Shown piece after piece: positions 48,401 to 60,570 of a DNA stretch of 64,000 bases (positions are counted from its first letter, which is position 1; each line of letters opens with the position of its first letter). The translations under genes and the position numbers were made by a program. Source of the DNA: Mya arenaria (taxonomy: Eukaryota > Mollusca > Bivalvia > Myida > Myidae); assembly GCF_026914265.1 (NCBI RefSeq), contig NC_069135.1, positions 21,011,639-21,075,638 of the forward strand. The letters run 5' to 3'. The notes under the pieces are model-generated. The model saw only the letters and a list, made by a program, of their open reading frames with translations. It had not been told where the DNA came from and did not search any database.

Positions 48401-48651
48401 GCTGACAAAAATTAGATCGCAGATTTTTATATTTAAGTTAAAAACTGATGTTTTATGCATTTTTCAAAAACCGTTAGTAACGGTTTAAGCCATAAAACAC
48501 TAATTTTCGAACGGAAATATGAAAATCTACGAATTGATTTTTTGTCAGCAATCTTATATCATTGGTTTGCAGATATTTACGCAAAAATTTGCTTTTTCCA
48601 AGACAAAAAATAAAAAAGTTGTAAAAATGCTATATCTGTGTGAGTGCAGCT
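48401..48651. mobile_element. Long-hairpin MITE family, copy C (5' truncated)
   Basis: Contains the palindrome centre and the right arm ending GTGTGAGTGCAGCT, followed by TCAA. It lies about 150 bp after the amidase stop, so probably within its 3' UTR. Confidence 0.8.
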
Positions 48652-49294
48652 TCAAAGCAATTATATATTGAAAAATATAAGCTTTGTATATAAACAAGAT
48701 TTTGTAAACCACTTGCTCTCATACTAATTTTCTGTGTGCATGCAACCGTGCGTTCATGTGTGCGTATGTGCGTGTGTGTGTTATTGCGTGCGTGTGTGCG
48801 TACGTACGTATGAATGTCCTTGTGTGCGCGTTTGCGTGTATGCGTGTGTACCTCGCGTACTATACTGGATACTATGTATGCGTTATACTTAGTACACGGG
48901 TGCTACGAATGTGCTTTATCATCGTAGATTTGAGATAGGTTTAAACATAAAATGATATAGATCTATCTTCCAACGATGTCTACATACATTGTATATTCAA
49001 ATGTTGGTGCCATCATATTTAAGTTTTATTTATGAAAACCTGTTTGTTTGTTATATATATATATATAAATTATATATAAATATGTATTGTAGAATAAATA
49101 AAATATTCTGGAAATAGGGTGTTCTATTTCGTCGGAGACACATCTCATGTTTTGACAAATGTTTTTGAGACCAATAAACAACGTACTCCCAGATGTTTTC
49201 AAGTACTGATATCGGGAAATGGTCGCGAAATCGCACGTGGTAATATCGAACAATGTACGTATTTGTTGTCTCTCAATGACTTTCGGTTGGGTAC

Positions 49295-49978
49295 GAAATG
49301 ACTATCTAAAGGGTACGAAATGACTATCTAAAGGGTATGAAATGACTATCTAAAGGGTATGAAATGACTATCTAAAGGGTACGAAATGACTATCTAAAGG
49401 GTACGAAATGACTGTCTAAAGGGTACGAAATGACTGTCTAAAGGATACGAAATGAACGAAGACCGGTGGATACAAAATGACGAGGGTACGAAATTACTAT
49501 CTAAAGGGTACGAAATGACCGAAGACCGGAGGGTACAAAATGACGAGGGTACGAAATTATTATCTAAAGGGTACGAAATGACCGAAGACCGGAGAGTACA
49601 AAATGACGAGGGTACAAAATGACTATCTAAAGGGTACGAAATGAACGAAGACCGGAGAGTACAAAATGACGAGGGTACGAAATTACTATCTAAAGGGTAC
49701 GAAATGACCGAAGACCGGAGAGTACAAAATGACGAGGGTACAAAATGACTATCTAAATGGTACAAAATGAACGAAGACCGGAGGATACAAAATGACGAGG
49801 GTACGAAATTACTATCTAAAGGGTACGAAATGACCGAAGACCGGAGGGTACAAAATGAAGAGGGTACGAAATGACCGAAGACCGGATGGTTCAAAATGAC
49901 GAGGATACGAAATTACTATCTGAAGGGTACGAAATGACCGAAGATCGGAGGGTACACAATGACGAGGGTACGAAATGA
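49295..49978. repeat. 22-bp / 63-bp compound minisatellite
   Basis: Begins with 22-bp units GGGTACGAAATGACTATCTA-AA, then turns into a 63-bp higher-order unit combining GAAATGACCGAAGACCGGAG, GTACAAAATGACGAGGGTAC and GAAATTACTATCTAAA. Long minus-strand open frames through it reflect the repeat. Confidence 0.95.
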
Positions 49979-50034
49979 CTGTAAACCAGTTGTTTGAGAG
50001 GATATGGTGGAAAGTTGTAAACAAAATGTTAAGT

Positions 50035-50190
50035 TTATGTAAGGGATAAATGGGTCAACTCGATTTCGTAAGAGCGAGATGCTTGCGTCAAACGGGCAGC
50101 GGGGCAGCAGCCAAATTCTTCATCTTCTTCATCTTTTGTATCCTCGAGTCTGCCATAGTAAAACTCGTCAAAAGACTCGTTGACTGCCAT
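50035..50190 (-). CDS. Small unassigned minus-strand ORF
   Basis: 51 codons from an ATG at 50190 to TAA at 50035. The peptide begins MAVNESFDEFYYGRLEDTKD and continues with an acidic run and a CC pair. A splice acceptor-like catgcag lies about 20 bp upstream of the ATG on that strand. Composition is more protein-like than the surrounding noncoding DNA, but there is no recognised family and no downstream exon, so it may be chance or a gene remnant. Confidence 0.25.
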   Translation of the reverse strand: MAVNESFDEFYYGRLEDTKDEEDEEFGCCPAARLTQASRSYEIELTHLSLT

Positions 50191-50303
50191 TTAAGTGGAC
50201 TACTTCTCACACCTGCATGGTACGGTACTAGATTTGCAAACTGATAGGTCAAATCGAGCTGGTTGGTTTTCCAGCAGTGGCGAAAGTTATACATAAAAAT
50301 ATG

Positions 50304-51305
50304 GGTGCGGGGTGATACAGGAATCCAGTGGATTTCACGTGAAACCCACTCAAAACGTGAAATCCACTCAGAACTCAGTTATTTTAATTAATAATTTTAT
50401 ATTTTTTTTGGTATACATATTGGAAAGTGCCTAATGAAGGGTTTATATTTCAAATTTTATTGAAATTGGTCAAAAAAATAAAGAAGTTAGAGCATTTTTT
50501 CATTTTTTTTCCAAAAATAGATCGGAAATCGAGGTGAAATCCAGATTCCGACAAGTGAAATCCACTCATAACTCATTAATTTTAATAAATAATTTTCTGT
50601 TTTTGTATACTTATTAAAAAGTGCCTCATAAAGGGTTTATATTTCAAATTTTATTGAAATTGGTCAAAAAATGAAGAAGAGCAATTTTTCGAAAATAGAT
50701 CGGAAATCGAGGTGAAGTCCAGTTTTCGAGAAGTGAAATCCACTTCTAACTCAATTATATTAATTAGTAATTTTTATTTTTTGTATACATTTTTGAAAGT
50801 GCCTAATAAAGGGTTTACATTTCAAATTTTATTGAAATATATCAAGAAATGAAGAAGTTAGAGCAATTTTTCGGAAATCGAAGTGAAATCCACATTTCGA
50901 CAAGTGAAATTCACTTTTTGAGACGTGAAATCCACTCATAACTCATTTATTTTTAAGTGAAAAAAATAATTTAAAGGGCTTCATAATGGGTTTATATTTC
51001 AAATTTTATCCAAATTGATCCCAAAATAAGAAAGGTGTAGACCTATTTTGAAAAAAGATCGGAAATCGAAGTGAAATCCACATTTTGACAAGTGAAATCC
51101 ACTTTTTCAGACGTGAAATTCACTCATAACTCATTTATTTTTAACACTTTTTTTGTTGTTGAACAAATAATTGAAAAGGCATTATCATAGGTTTATATTT
51201 AAATTATTAATTAAAATAACTGAGTTCTGAGTGGATTTCACGTTTTGAGAGGATTTCACGTGGATTTCACGTGAAATCCACAGAATTCCTGTATCACCCC
51301 GCACC
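50304..51305. mobile_element. 1002-bp foldback element with internal tandem repeats
   Basis: Terminal inverted repeats of about 95 bp start GGTGCGGGGTGATACAGGAA. Inside are about five units of roughly 180 bp with GGTTTATATTTCAAATTTTA, AGATCGGAAATCGA and AAGTGAAATCCACT. Flanks ATAAAAATATG (50293-50303) and GTAAAAACATG (51306-51316) match at 9 of 11 positions, which would fit a MULE-like duplication. Confidence 0.88.
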
Positions 51306-51315
51306 GTAAAAACAT

Positions 51316-51700
51316 GGTCTCACAGGTTGAACGTTTTGACGACTTTTTCTCACAGATTGAACGTTTTGACAACTTTTTTTGTCTTTGAATGAGCCATTTT
51401 TTTGCGAAATGAACGGACAAGTACCAGTGATATAAGACTGCTGACAAAAACTTCAGATCGCAAGTGTTCTAAGTTATGTTCAAAAAATGATGTTTTATGC
51501 ATTTTTCTTAAAGCGTTAGTAATGCTTTAAGCCATAAATCCTTAATTTTCGAACGTAAATGTGAAAACTTGCGATCTGATCTTTTGACAGCAGTCTTGTA
51601 TCACTGTTTTTCAGATATTAACGAAAAATTGGCTCATTCCAAGACAAAAATAAAATTTAAAAAAAAGTTGTCAAAACGGTAAATCTGTGAGAGTGCAGTT
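51316..51700. mobile_element. Long-hairpin MITE family, copy D
   Basis: The most complete copy. The left end has a duplicated CTCACAG(G/A)TTGAACGTTTTG segment, the centre reads AAAGCGTTAGTAATGCTTTAA, and the right end GAGAGTGCAGTT is followed by TTAA at 51701. It abuts the foldback element at 50304-51305. Confidence 0.85.
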
Positions 51701-51839
51701 TTAAGGCCTATCAAGACCTACATTTACCTGCCACTTCAACCATCTTGTTACATGTATGAATACTAGTAGACACGATATATGATATAGGTGAAGAGCACGG
51801 GTACATGTAAAGTATTGGTGTGGTGTAGCCTTTCCTTCA

Positions 51840-51908
51840 GTTTAATTATGTTTATGAACTAGATGTTATTATTAGAGAAGATGACAAAATGGCGTTTGCG
51901 GAAGTCAG
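51840..51908 (+). other. Possible 5' UTR exon of the CUB-like receptor gene
   Basis: Ends GCGGAAGTCAG with a GTAAAT donor at 51909. If spliced to 53391, an upstream ORF of 11 codons starting at ATGACAAAATGG would stop at a TGA overlapping the main start (TGATG). The 5' boundary is unknown and the link rests on splice signals only. Confidence 0.3.
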
Positions 51909-51914
51909 GTAAAT

Positions 51915-52730
51915 ACAGGTGTGTTATATTTTATTGAAACCAAGCGTTAGTAACATTTTCTAAAAAAAATCACAGTTAAATATGCAATTATGTAATTACT
52001 TCGTCTCGTTACTCCAAAATAAACCTCTGAGTAGGTGTTGTCTAATGTTAAAACAACTGTCATCAGATCTCCTAAATAAGTTAATTGGGTCAACAAATTC
52101 ATTTTTAATTATTTGAATTAATAAGAGTACACTAGCGGATTCGGTCGCGGGGGGGGGGGGAGGGTACCGGCGCGTGCCCCCACTAAAATCGCCCAACTTT
52201 ACTCTCTATGTCCAGTACGGAGAAAAAAAGTAATAAAATACGCTCAAAATGGGAGAGTACCCAACCACCCTGGCAATAGTTATTTTTAAACCATATAAAT
52301 TTCGGTTCTGAGAGATGGCGCATGTCAAAAGGTTTGCCCCTAAGTTCCGTCCCTTGAGTATTCCATACCTGTTTACATGAATATTATTTTAATTTTCAAT
52401 TTGGTAGTTCATATTGTAATGTATGAATTGGTGCAATGTGTCGAAATCTGTGCTATCTCTATTATAAACATAAGAAATTCATATTCAGCCTCGACAGTTT
52501 TGCGGCCTGATACAGAGGGTTTGCGATGTAAATGGACGCCTGGTGTTCTTTTACAATTTATGGTATTTGCCGACTTGTGAAATCCTTTTATGTGGTTGAC
52601 ATGGAGAAAGCAATGGAGACATGCTCAAAAATGTCTTTTTTTAAAAACAAACTTTATTATTGCCTAGGTTGATATACATTAATGTGTATTTGAAAACAAT
52701 TCATTACTGTTAAATCTGAATCTAAAATGG
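51915..52730. other. Intron or intergenic DNA
   Basis: Only the hAT-like fragment at about 52130-52190 (CACTAGCGGATTCGGTCG then a G run) is recognised. Confidence 0.4.
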
Positions 52731-52736
52731 AATTAA

Positions 52737-53220
52737 AAGGGACAATACACCAGATTGGCACCAAAAAAAGTAACGAATCTCTGGACAATTAATTAATAAA
52801 ATGTTTTACTCTTTGATATCATACATGTGTAATTGTAAAAAAAAGAATGTAAAAAAAATAAAGTTGGAGACTGGGTTCGAACCGGTGTCGCCAAAATTGC
52901 AGTCCAGTGTCGTATCCACTGTGCTATGAAGGTTTACCCTAAACTACTGGAATATTTAAGTTATATACCTAATTTGGTAATATCACGTGATAACATCGAC
53001 TAGCCAATCACGCATAAGAATGAATTCTACTAGGTATACATACCTAGTTATCTTTTTTAATGGAAAAATACGAAAAAACTGCGAAAAATAAATTAATTAT
53101 AAACTATGTGGTATTTCAGTTAGTTAGTTTCAATGCATTGTACACATGGATACCAAGTTTATTTCAGTTTTCGACATTTTTTTTATTTTTCACTATTTCA
53201 TCATACGGTGTATAGCCCCT
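52737..53220 (-). mobile_element. TTAA-flanked MITE with tRNA-like gene, copy 2
   Basis: Inverted sister of 5285-5752. The flanks are TTAA at 52733-52736 and TTAG at 53221-53224. The tRNA-like part, read on the minus strand at about 52870-52935, has B box GGTTCGAACCC and GCACAGTGGATAC. Confidence 0.8.
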
Positions 53221-53397
53221 TTAGGATTAAATAATACTTCATATTTTTGGCATTGGATTGCAAGCTGTCTCAGAGTTGTGGCGTTAATGTTACAGAAACA
53301 AATTATAAATAGAAGGTAACTTCATTTATAAAATGTACATTTACATGTATGCATAATGGTATTATGATATTTAGGCTCATTCTTTTTCAGATGACTG

Positions 53398-56300
53398 ATG
53401 AAAATGAAATTTCACAGTATGTTTTGGACCACATTGGTCCTTTTCGGACTGATCTCTAATGTTAGAGGTCAAATCCAGCAGGTCGGCACATCTCGTCAGA
53501 CCAGATGTAAGTATCAAAGGCAAATTTATGTAAATAACCATTTTATGTAAGCTCTTTAAGAAATTATATCATTTTTTTTATCATTCTTAATTGATCTGAA
53601 ATGTTTTGTTGTACTTAACAGTCTAAAATTAGACCTAAAAACAATTTCTGGTTCAGGTTTCCCCACACTACCTTAAAAATAGGGACGGAACCTACTGTTT
53701 TTTTTATTGTCTGTTCGTGACGATATGTTGACAATAATGTTCTTACATAAATCCTAATAAAAAAAAAGCCTGCCTACCCTACTTGTTTTTTGACAGGTTG
53801 TAACCCTAACCCTACCACATGTAAAAGAACAAGCTACCTACATGTAATCAAAATGATGTTAGTTTTGTGGGGTTAAAACAAATTTCTGTAAGTGCTCATT
53901 TATTGAATGTCACATGAACCTTTTCCATTTCACCTTATAATTAGTTCCATATAGTTACAATGATGAAATGACTATTCAATTTCAGTTTTTTTGACGAGCT
54001 CACAGGACTGCAATGGAAACATTCCTCGTGAGATTGGGAAATCGACGGTTGAAGTCTATGGTATCTCAACAGAAGTACAAGTGAGTTACAAATTTTGAAA
54101 TAAAAATGTAAAATGTTTTCAATTTTGAGATATTGATCTGTTTTTCGAAAGAAATAAGTAACTACCGTAGTTGCAGCATTATTCACTATATACAATGTAA
54201 TTACTTTAAAGACATAGTTCTCTAACCATCTTTGTGCATTTGCAGTCAGCTCCAGTGACATCATGCAGAATTTCCCTTCGTGCCCAAGACCAGCGTGAAC
54301 CCCATAGACTCAAGTTGCACATCATGGCTGCACAGATGAATGAAGACCTTACAAATCTTTACATCTACGATGGACAGGCAGGAGGGGGTAGACTGGTATG
54401 CGTTTCTTGTAGCAATTAAAAGTATATACATGTACTTAATGGGTTTTTATTTAAGGTGTTCAACCCCTACTTAGGTAAAATTTCGATGCTCTGTAACTAA
54501 ATAATTTTGTGTCGCCTGCAAAGGAATTTAACCTGGTCTGTCATCTGCATCCATACCTTCTTATCAACTTTGTGTACAGTCTTCAAACTTGGTATTCACA
54601 TTTGTCATGGTACATGACAGTAGGTATAAAAAAAAATCTTGGTATGTAATTTGCTCATGGTCAGTTGACTACCCCTACTGATTTTGAGGTCAAAGGTCAA
54701 GGTCATGGTGACCTTTACCAGAAAAATAAATAAAAATTCCTAACAGGGGACACATCTGATTCGCGGAATTGTGATACTCAAATAAACTTAGTGCATACAT
54801 GTAGTGTTTTTTCTTGCAGGAAAAAGTAAACAAATATTCCTTTGTGCTAATTAAGTAAGTCGCAATAAAAATCCTGTATACTGAATGATATGCGTACCTT
54901 ATTTACATATCCTCTGTGTTTTTAACTTACTCTCTCATCTTAAGATGGTCCTAAGAAATTCAGATACTGTATAATAAATATTGAATTTATCAGGCATCCT
55001 TCAGCAAGTTCAACCCTAAGCCCCAGAACATGGACTTCCTCTTTACCACGGGGGAGATGGTCACATTTGTGTTCAGCCGTGGTGACAATGAGCAACAGTT
55101 TGACATCAATATTGTTGTCACACCTGTGCCATGTAAGTACAGCAGTTTAAGGGGTGTTCTTCTTTATTGCATTGTTACTGATTTTAGAATCATTTGAGCA
55201 AACTCTTGAATTTTGCAATTTTTATTCATCATTTAATCAATTGATCATGAATACAGTATATGGTTTGATGAGTTTGACTGTTTATTGAAGACATTAAGTC
55301 AAGGTATTGTCATAACTTTTCTGAGCTCACTGTGTTCATTGATATTGATGTTGTTCTTGATTACAGTATATATGATTTGATGAGATTGTCTGTTTTTGAA
55401 GACATTTAGCCAAACTATTGTCATAGCATTTGTGATCTCACTGTGTCGGGCGATGTTGTTGTTGTTGTTGTTGTTGTCAATTTGCAGATATTTCCTGTTT
55501 CCCATGAAAACCATTAAAATATTAACATGAAGCCTGATGATCATTCCAATATGAACATGAGATCTCGGATTAAAATACTGTGTCAAGTTATGCCCTTTGA
55601 TTGACTGGGAAAATGGATGAACTTTGGCATCCTCTCTTGTTCTGGTAGTAACTAGCAGTATAAGCTCTTTAATAATGTTTTTCTTAATATTTAATTAAGG
55701 ATTGATCACATTATTCCTTGTGTCCATGAAGTAAAAATCCAGAATGGCAAGTGAGCTAATTCCATGAAGCGGCTAGATGAAGCGAATGTAAATATGTTAA
55801 GGCTTGTTCATTAGTTCAGGTGTACTTTCCTTACAGCTGACGTAACCCAGTGCACATATGAAAATGAGGACTTATGTGGAGAATATGGGTACAACTATCG
55901 ACTTCTCGGCACAAAGGAGATCGCCGGAATTGTTGCTGGAGGTTTCGCGCTGGTAGTTCTTGTTGTCATCATCATCGTAGTGTGCTGTTACCGAAAACAA
56001 CGAGGAATCAATCACAAGTGGCAGGAGGAAAAAATAGGTCACGTGAATACTGCTGCAAGTTTGCATACTCTTAATGGTCGCACTGCTAGTACCTCAAAAC
56101 CGTGGACAACTACTGAAAGCGCTCGCAATGGGTTTGCGAGTATTCGTAGATCTCCGAATCTTCCAAGAGCTAAAATTGCTCGCTCTAGGAATGCCTTCGA
56201 AGGAAGCAACAGCTCCGTAACTGATAGTAAGTCTTCCATGTTCGCCATAAATCTTGTGTGTATATAATTTACATATGCATATGTGACCTTCCAAAATAGA

Positions 56301-58903
56301 ATTCCGGCTAAGTTTAGTTATCCTCCAAGATAATTTATTAGTTGTTTTAAAGCAATCTTATTTGATAAATTGATTTCTAGCTCGTCTGTTTTTTACGAGG
56401 ATAAAGTTGACTTATTGTCTTAGACTTGGTGTCGTTGTCATGGTCTTTGAGCAAACCCTTTTACTGTGAATATAACTCAAAAACCATTGAATACATTTAA
56501 ACGAAACTTGGTACACATGTCGCCAGAGACAAAATCCACATGGAGAGCATGGCCTATAACTCTGTCTTGAGAAATTGTTGAGTTATTTACCTTGTTTGAC
56601 GGAAAAAAAAAAAGAACACAAGAACAGTCGAGGCTTGGCGTCCACTCTGCAACACTCTTGTTATTTATACCACTGGCGTATATTTAATAAATTCATTCAA
56701 ATATTTTATTTTTGAAGGTCAAATTAGAAAATATCCATTTAGAATTTTACAGCTCTAGTTTACCTAAAAGTATTTATTTAGATTTTTGTTTGTTAAAGTT
56801 TTGAATTACTATTTGAGTAGTAAAACCTTGCTAGTCCTTCTTTACCAAATGCATGCAAGATTTGAACATGAAAGCCTTGATTATGTAACTGTTGCTTTCT
56901 TAGTTGTTCACCTAAACTTATCACACAGGTTTAATTGTACAATTGTATTTTCAGAAATGATATTTCCATAAGTTCTTAATAGTTTGTTCCAAATATACAA
57001 AAATAAAGTTATCTAGTTATCATAATATAGTTAGGTAAAGAAGTAAAGTGAATAATTTGTGAAACAATCTTATACTATCTGCATAACAACTTAATTTGAC
57101 ACAACAAGACATCTTAGACTAACAATATTTTCGAGTCTTTCTGACAATCAACATTTATTAAACTTTATTTTCTAAGTCAAAACTACAATTACAACAGCAA
57201 TTCCCATTGGTTTACAGTCCGAGACATTATTAACCAACGACCCCCAAATCCCCACCCCTCCCATTTTTTGGCATAGACAGCCAAGTCCCCCAATGCATTT
57301 TAACCCCATTTTAACTTCTGTTATATAATGAGATATTTTAAAACATAAACAACATATATTTAAAAACCTTTGAAAAGGGGGAGAAAAGTTTGGGGAATTT
57401 TGTCAGCCTGTCCTTGGTGGGGAGAATGTCATTCTTCTTCCATATTTGTAATTTAAAATGTACTCACTTACACTGTATTCGGCTAAATTACATTCAATAA
57501 TTTAATATCTTTAAATAAACGTCATGCTTATTTCTCAGCTTTTTTTTTATAATTACTATTTTATGTATTTTGTGTTTAGACAATAATGATAGCTATCTAT
57601 TCTTACAGGCAATGCCAGTTTGCCATCAAAACGTCCCCTTCCACCACCCCATGTGAACTCGCATCGCGGAATGTCTGAAAGGAGCTATAATCCACGCTCA
57701 GAAAGAACCTACAATCCGAGATCTGAACGCAGCTATGGTCGCAGCAAACATAGTGAAAAGTTTGATGACAGTTATTCTGACAGGTCTTTAACAACGACAG
57801 ATCGGAATTACAGTGAGAAAAACTACAAGCCTCCGACATATCGTGAGGCGTTGAGATATGACTCTGAATCATCCGCGGATGAGCATACTTTTGTGCAAGC
57901 TGATGAAACAGTGGAAAATCAGCAGAAAGTGTTTGTGGAGAGAGTTATAACTCCTCGCGTAAAGAGGAAGGAGGAACCCGCCAAAGTTCATAACAAGGTC
58001 ATTCAGGCCTCTCCGAAACTAGGGCGTGCCCCACCCCCTCCTGAAGAAGATGAGGAATATGATTCCATTGAACCAAAGAAGTTTCAAAAGAAAGCGCTAA
58101 TTGATAAAGGTGTTGATCCGGAATCAGAAGAAGAGACTGAAGAATCTGATACGGAAAATGAATCAGAATCAGACGAAGAAAGTGAAGAAGAGTCAGAAGA
58201 ATCTGAGGAAGAGCAGGTAGCTAAAGCAAAATCTGACAAACCTGACTATGTATATTCCAAGCCTGACAAATCCCAGGGCAAAAGTGGTAAAGATCATAAG
58301 GAAAGCAATAACAAACCTGAGCCTCAGGTTGGATTTCGACCACCTAATCAAGGCCCGCCTCCACCCAACCAATTTCCTGGTGGGCCCACTTATCCAACAG
58401 GGATGGTTCCCCCGGGGCTGAGGCAGCCACAGCCCCAATACCCTGGCTACCCTCCCCCACTCATGGGTCAACCCCAGCCTTACCCACAGGGTTACCCACA
58501 AGGTCAAGGTCAACCATATTTTCCGCCCCATCAGCAACCCCAAGGTTACATTCCACCATCAAAACCCCCTCAACAGCCAAATTCATACAATCAGGCAAAC
58601 TTCACCGTTCCTTTGCAACCCTCGCAGAATCAACAGCGACCACAATACCCAATCTCACAACCGCCTTCCCAACAGGGCTATAATAAAGCTAATGATAGAC
58701 ATAAAAGTACAAACGCCGCAGGTCAAATTCCGGTGTATTCGTATCTCGTGAATCGTGGCTACCAACCAATGGAAGGGAGGCATTCTCCCATGAGTAATTC
58801 AACAGGGGCGAGTAATTTGTCAGGTGATAGAAACATTACAAGCGAGGACTCGGACTATGCTGCAAACTTAGGAAGTGGTGTGGAGTTACTGAGGAGAAAA
58901 TAA
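53398..58903 (+). CDS. Type I membrane protein with CUB-like ectodomain
   Basis: Six coding exons: 53398-53506, 53986-54080, 54246-54395, 54994-55132, 55837-56226 and 57609-58903. Phases match and give 725 residues. Residues 1-24 are a signal peptide ending VRG. Residues about 40-165 form a beta-rich CUB-like region with a Cys pair (SSQDC, VTSCRISL) and LYIYDGQAGG. Cys170 and Cys178 precede a transmembrane helix at 193-215 (IAGIVAGGFALVVLVVIIIV) and a basic stop-transfer YRKQR. The cytoplasmic tail of about 510 residues is disordered-looking: RSY/NPRSER repeats, a PPTY WW-binding motif at 369-372, a Glu/Ser/Asp-rich block at about 437-500 and a Pro/Gln/Gly-rich block at about 530-650. Together this suggests a signalling or adhesion receptor. 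I do not recognise the family. The long last exon encodes 60% of the protein. Confidence 0.88.
53640..53890. repeat. Dispersed repeat, inverted relative of 32690-32800
   Basis: Shares GCCT(G/A)CCTACCCTACTT and GGTTGTAACCCTA(A/G)CC with the other copy on the opposite strand. Confidence 0.55.
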
Positions 58904-60570
58904 ATTAAGTAGTTTTTTCATTTATTTTGAACTTTCCTTTCTTTGTTTATGTCTGCGATGTTTTTTTATACCAAAACATATCATTTTTAGAAATTTTGTT
59001 TGTTTACATATCATTTTGATTTCGAAAATAGATTATTTCTAATGTTAATGTGCTGTTTGTTTATATTTTCTTTCACATTAATCATTTTTTGCATTTCGTG
59101 CAAACTTAACCTATGATAAAAAGCAGTCTTCAAAATAACCTACTTACAGGGAAGCCGGGACTAGTAAAATTTCTCATGGGCAAGAATTGTTTTCAATCAT
59201 GTCTGCAATAACAGGCAAGTAAGGTTTCAGATCCAGTTGAAATTATTTCTAGCATTTCTGTAAAGCTGTCACAAATTTGAATGATGTCATAAGTACTTTG
59301 ACTGGTTTATCATTGATGTAAGTTTTTCATGTGGACACTTATACAAATTAACATGTTTTTTTTTCAAGAACAATCTGACCATTAATATCTGGTTTTTGTT
59401 CTTTACATTTTTACCCTTAATGTAAACAAAGCTCATGTACATTAATTAACCCGATGTTTGGCTTCGCTACGTCAAATGGGACTAGCCGGTTATGGAAATC
59501 CAGAAATTCAGGGAAACGACCGTGCTTGATAAAATATTAGGGCAAGTTTAACAGGTTTTGGACAAGTACATTTTGTAAGCTCCTTGCCCGTTTGGCCAAG
59601 TTCAGCAAAATAATTATATATAAAACTGTTAAAAGGTTTACACTGTACAATGACTTATATATCAATTTAACTGAAAAATTATGTGAAAGTTAATATTTGT
59701 TGACTTAAGGGAGTAAATTATATGATATAATTTATTGCACTAGTTTTCTACAAGAGCTTGGAGCACACAATATAAATGACATGATCTTGTTCAATCTAAA
59801 TGTTTCAAGAGTTTTATGCATAGATTGTCAAGTGCTACACACGAGTTTTAGATAAGGTGTTTTATGTTTAGTTGACAAATTTCAAATATTTTTAAATGCA
59901 AAAACTGTTTGTGTATTTTCATTTATCAAAGTGATTTATTTTCATTTTTTGATTATATGTTTTTCATTTTACTTTATTTTTACCTATGGCCACACACATT
60001 GCATGCATGAAATATTAATAAAATTCTCATTTAAGAAAAGTATAATATTGTACAATAATATGTTTGTTAAAGAAAGGTTTTGTTTAAGGTTTCTTTACTA
60101 CTACAGGTATATTATGCAGAAAAACCCAGTGCCTGATTCTGTTTTGAAAAATATCTAAAAAAATCCACTAAACAGGTACCCAGTTTAATACAAAGTTGTT
60201 TGGTTGCAAGTAACTTTAATACATCACTGGTTCTTTTAAAAAGTATTTACATGGATTTGTACTTGATATTTATTTTATATGGTTCAAACCTTATCATTGA
60301 TTAGGAATTTACATTTCATTTTTTTTTTCAACCATAAATTACAAAACTTTGGAAAACCTTAATAAGAACATGAAAGATAATTGTGTATCATGTAATCTCT
60401 TATACCTAACTAACTGTGTGATCAAAGCAAAGTGTATATACTTTTTCACATTCCTTATTTTGTAAATAAATATTCTTCTTTAAGAGCCATATTATGTGGT
60501 ATGTATTTAACATTTTATGTATACACCCTGTACCTGCAATATTTGATGGTATTTCTAATAAAATTAGAAG
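58904..60570 (+). other. Probable 3' UTR of the CUB-like receptor gene
   Basis: AT-rich sequence without repeats, carrying AATAAA words at about 60016, 60465 and 60556 that could end the transcript. The transcript end cannot be fixed. Confidence 0.45.

Noticed and set aside
49394..50024. Minus-strand frame of 166 codons with SFCTLRSSVISYPLD repeats
   Set aside because: A reading of the 22/63-bp minisatellite; no start context or splice sites.
53795..53816. Telomere-like AACCCTAACCCTA
   Set aside because: Only two units, part of a dispersed repeat also seen near 32740.
58193..58543. 116-codon minus-strand frame
   Set aside because: Shadow of the long last exon of the CUB-like receptor gene.
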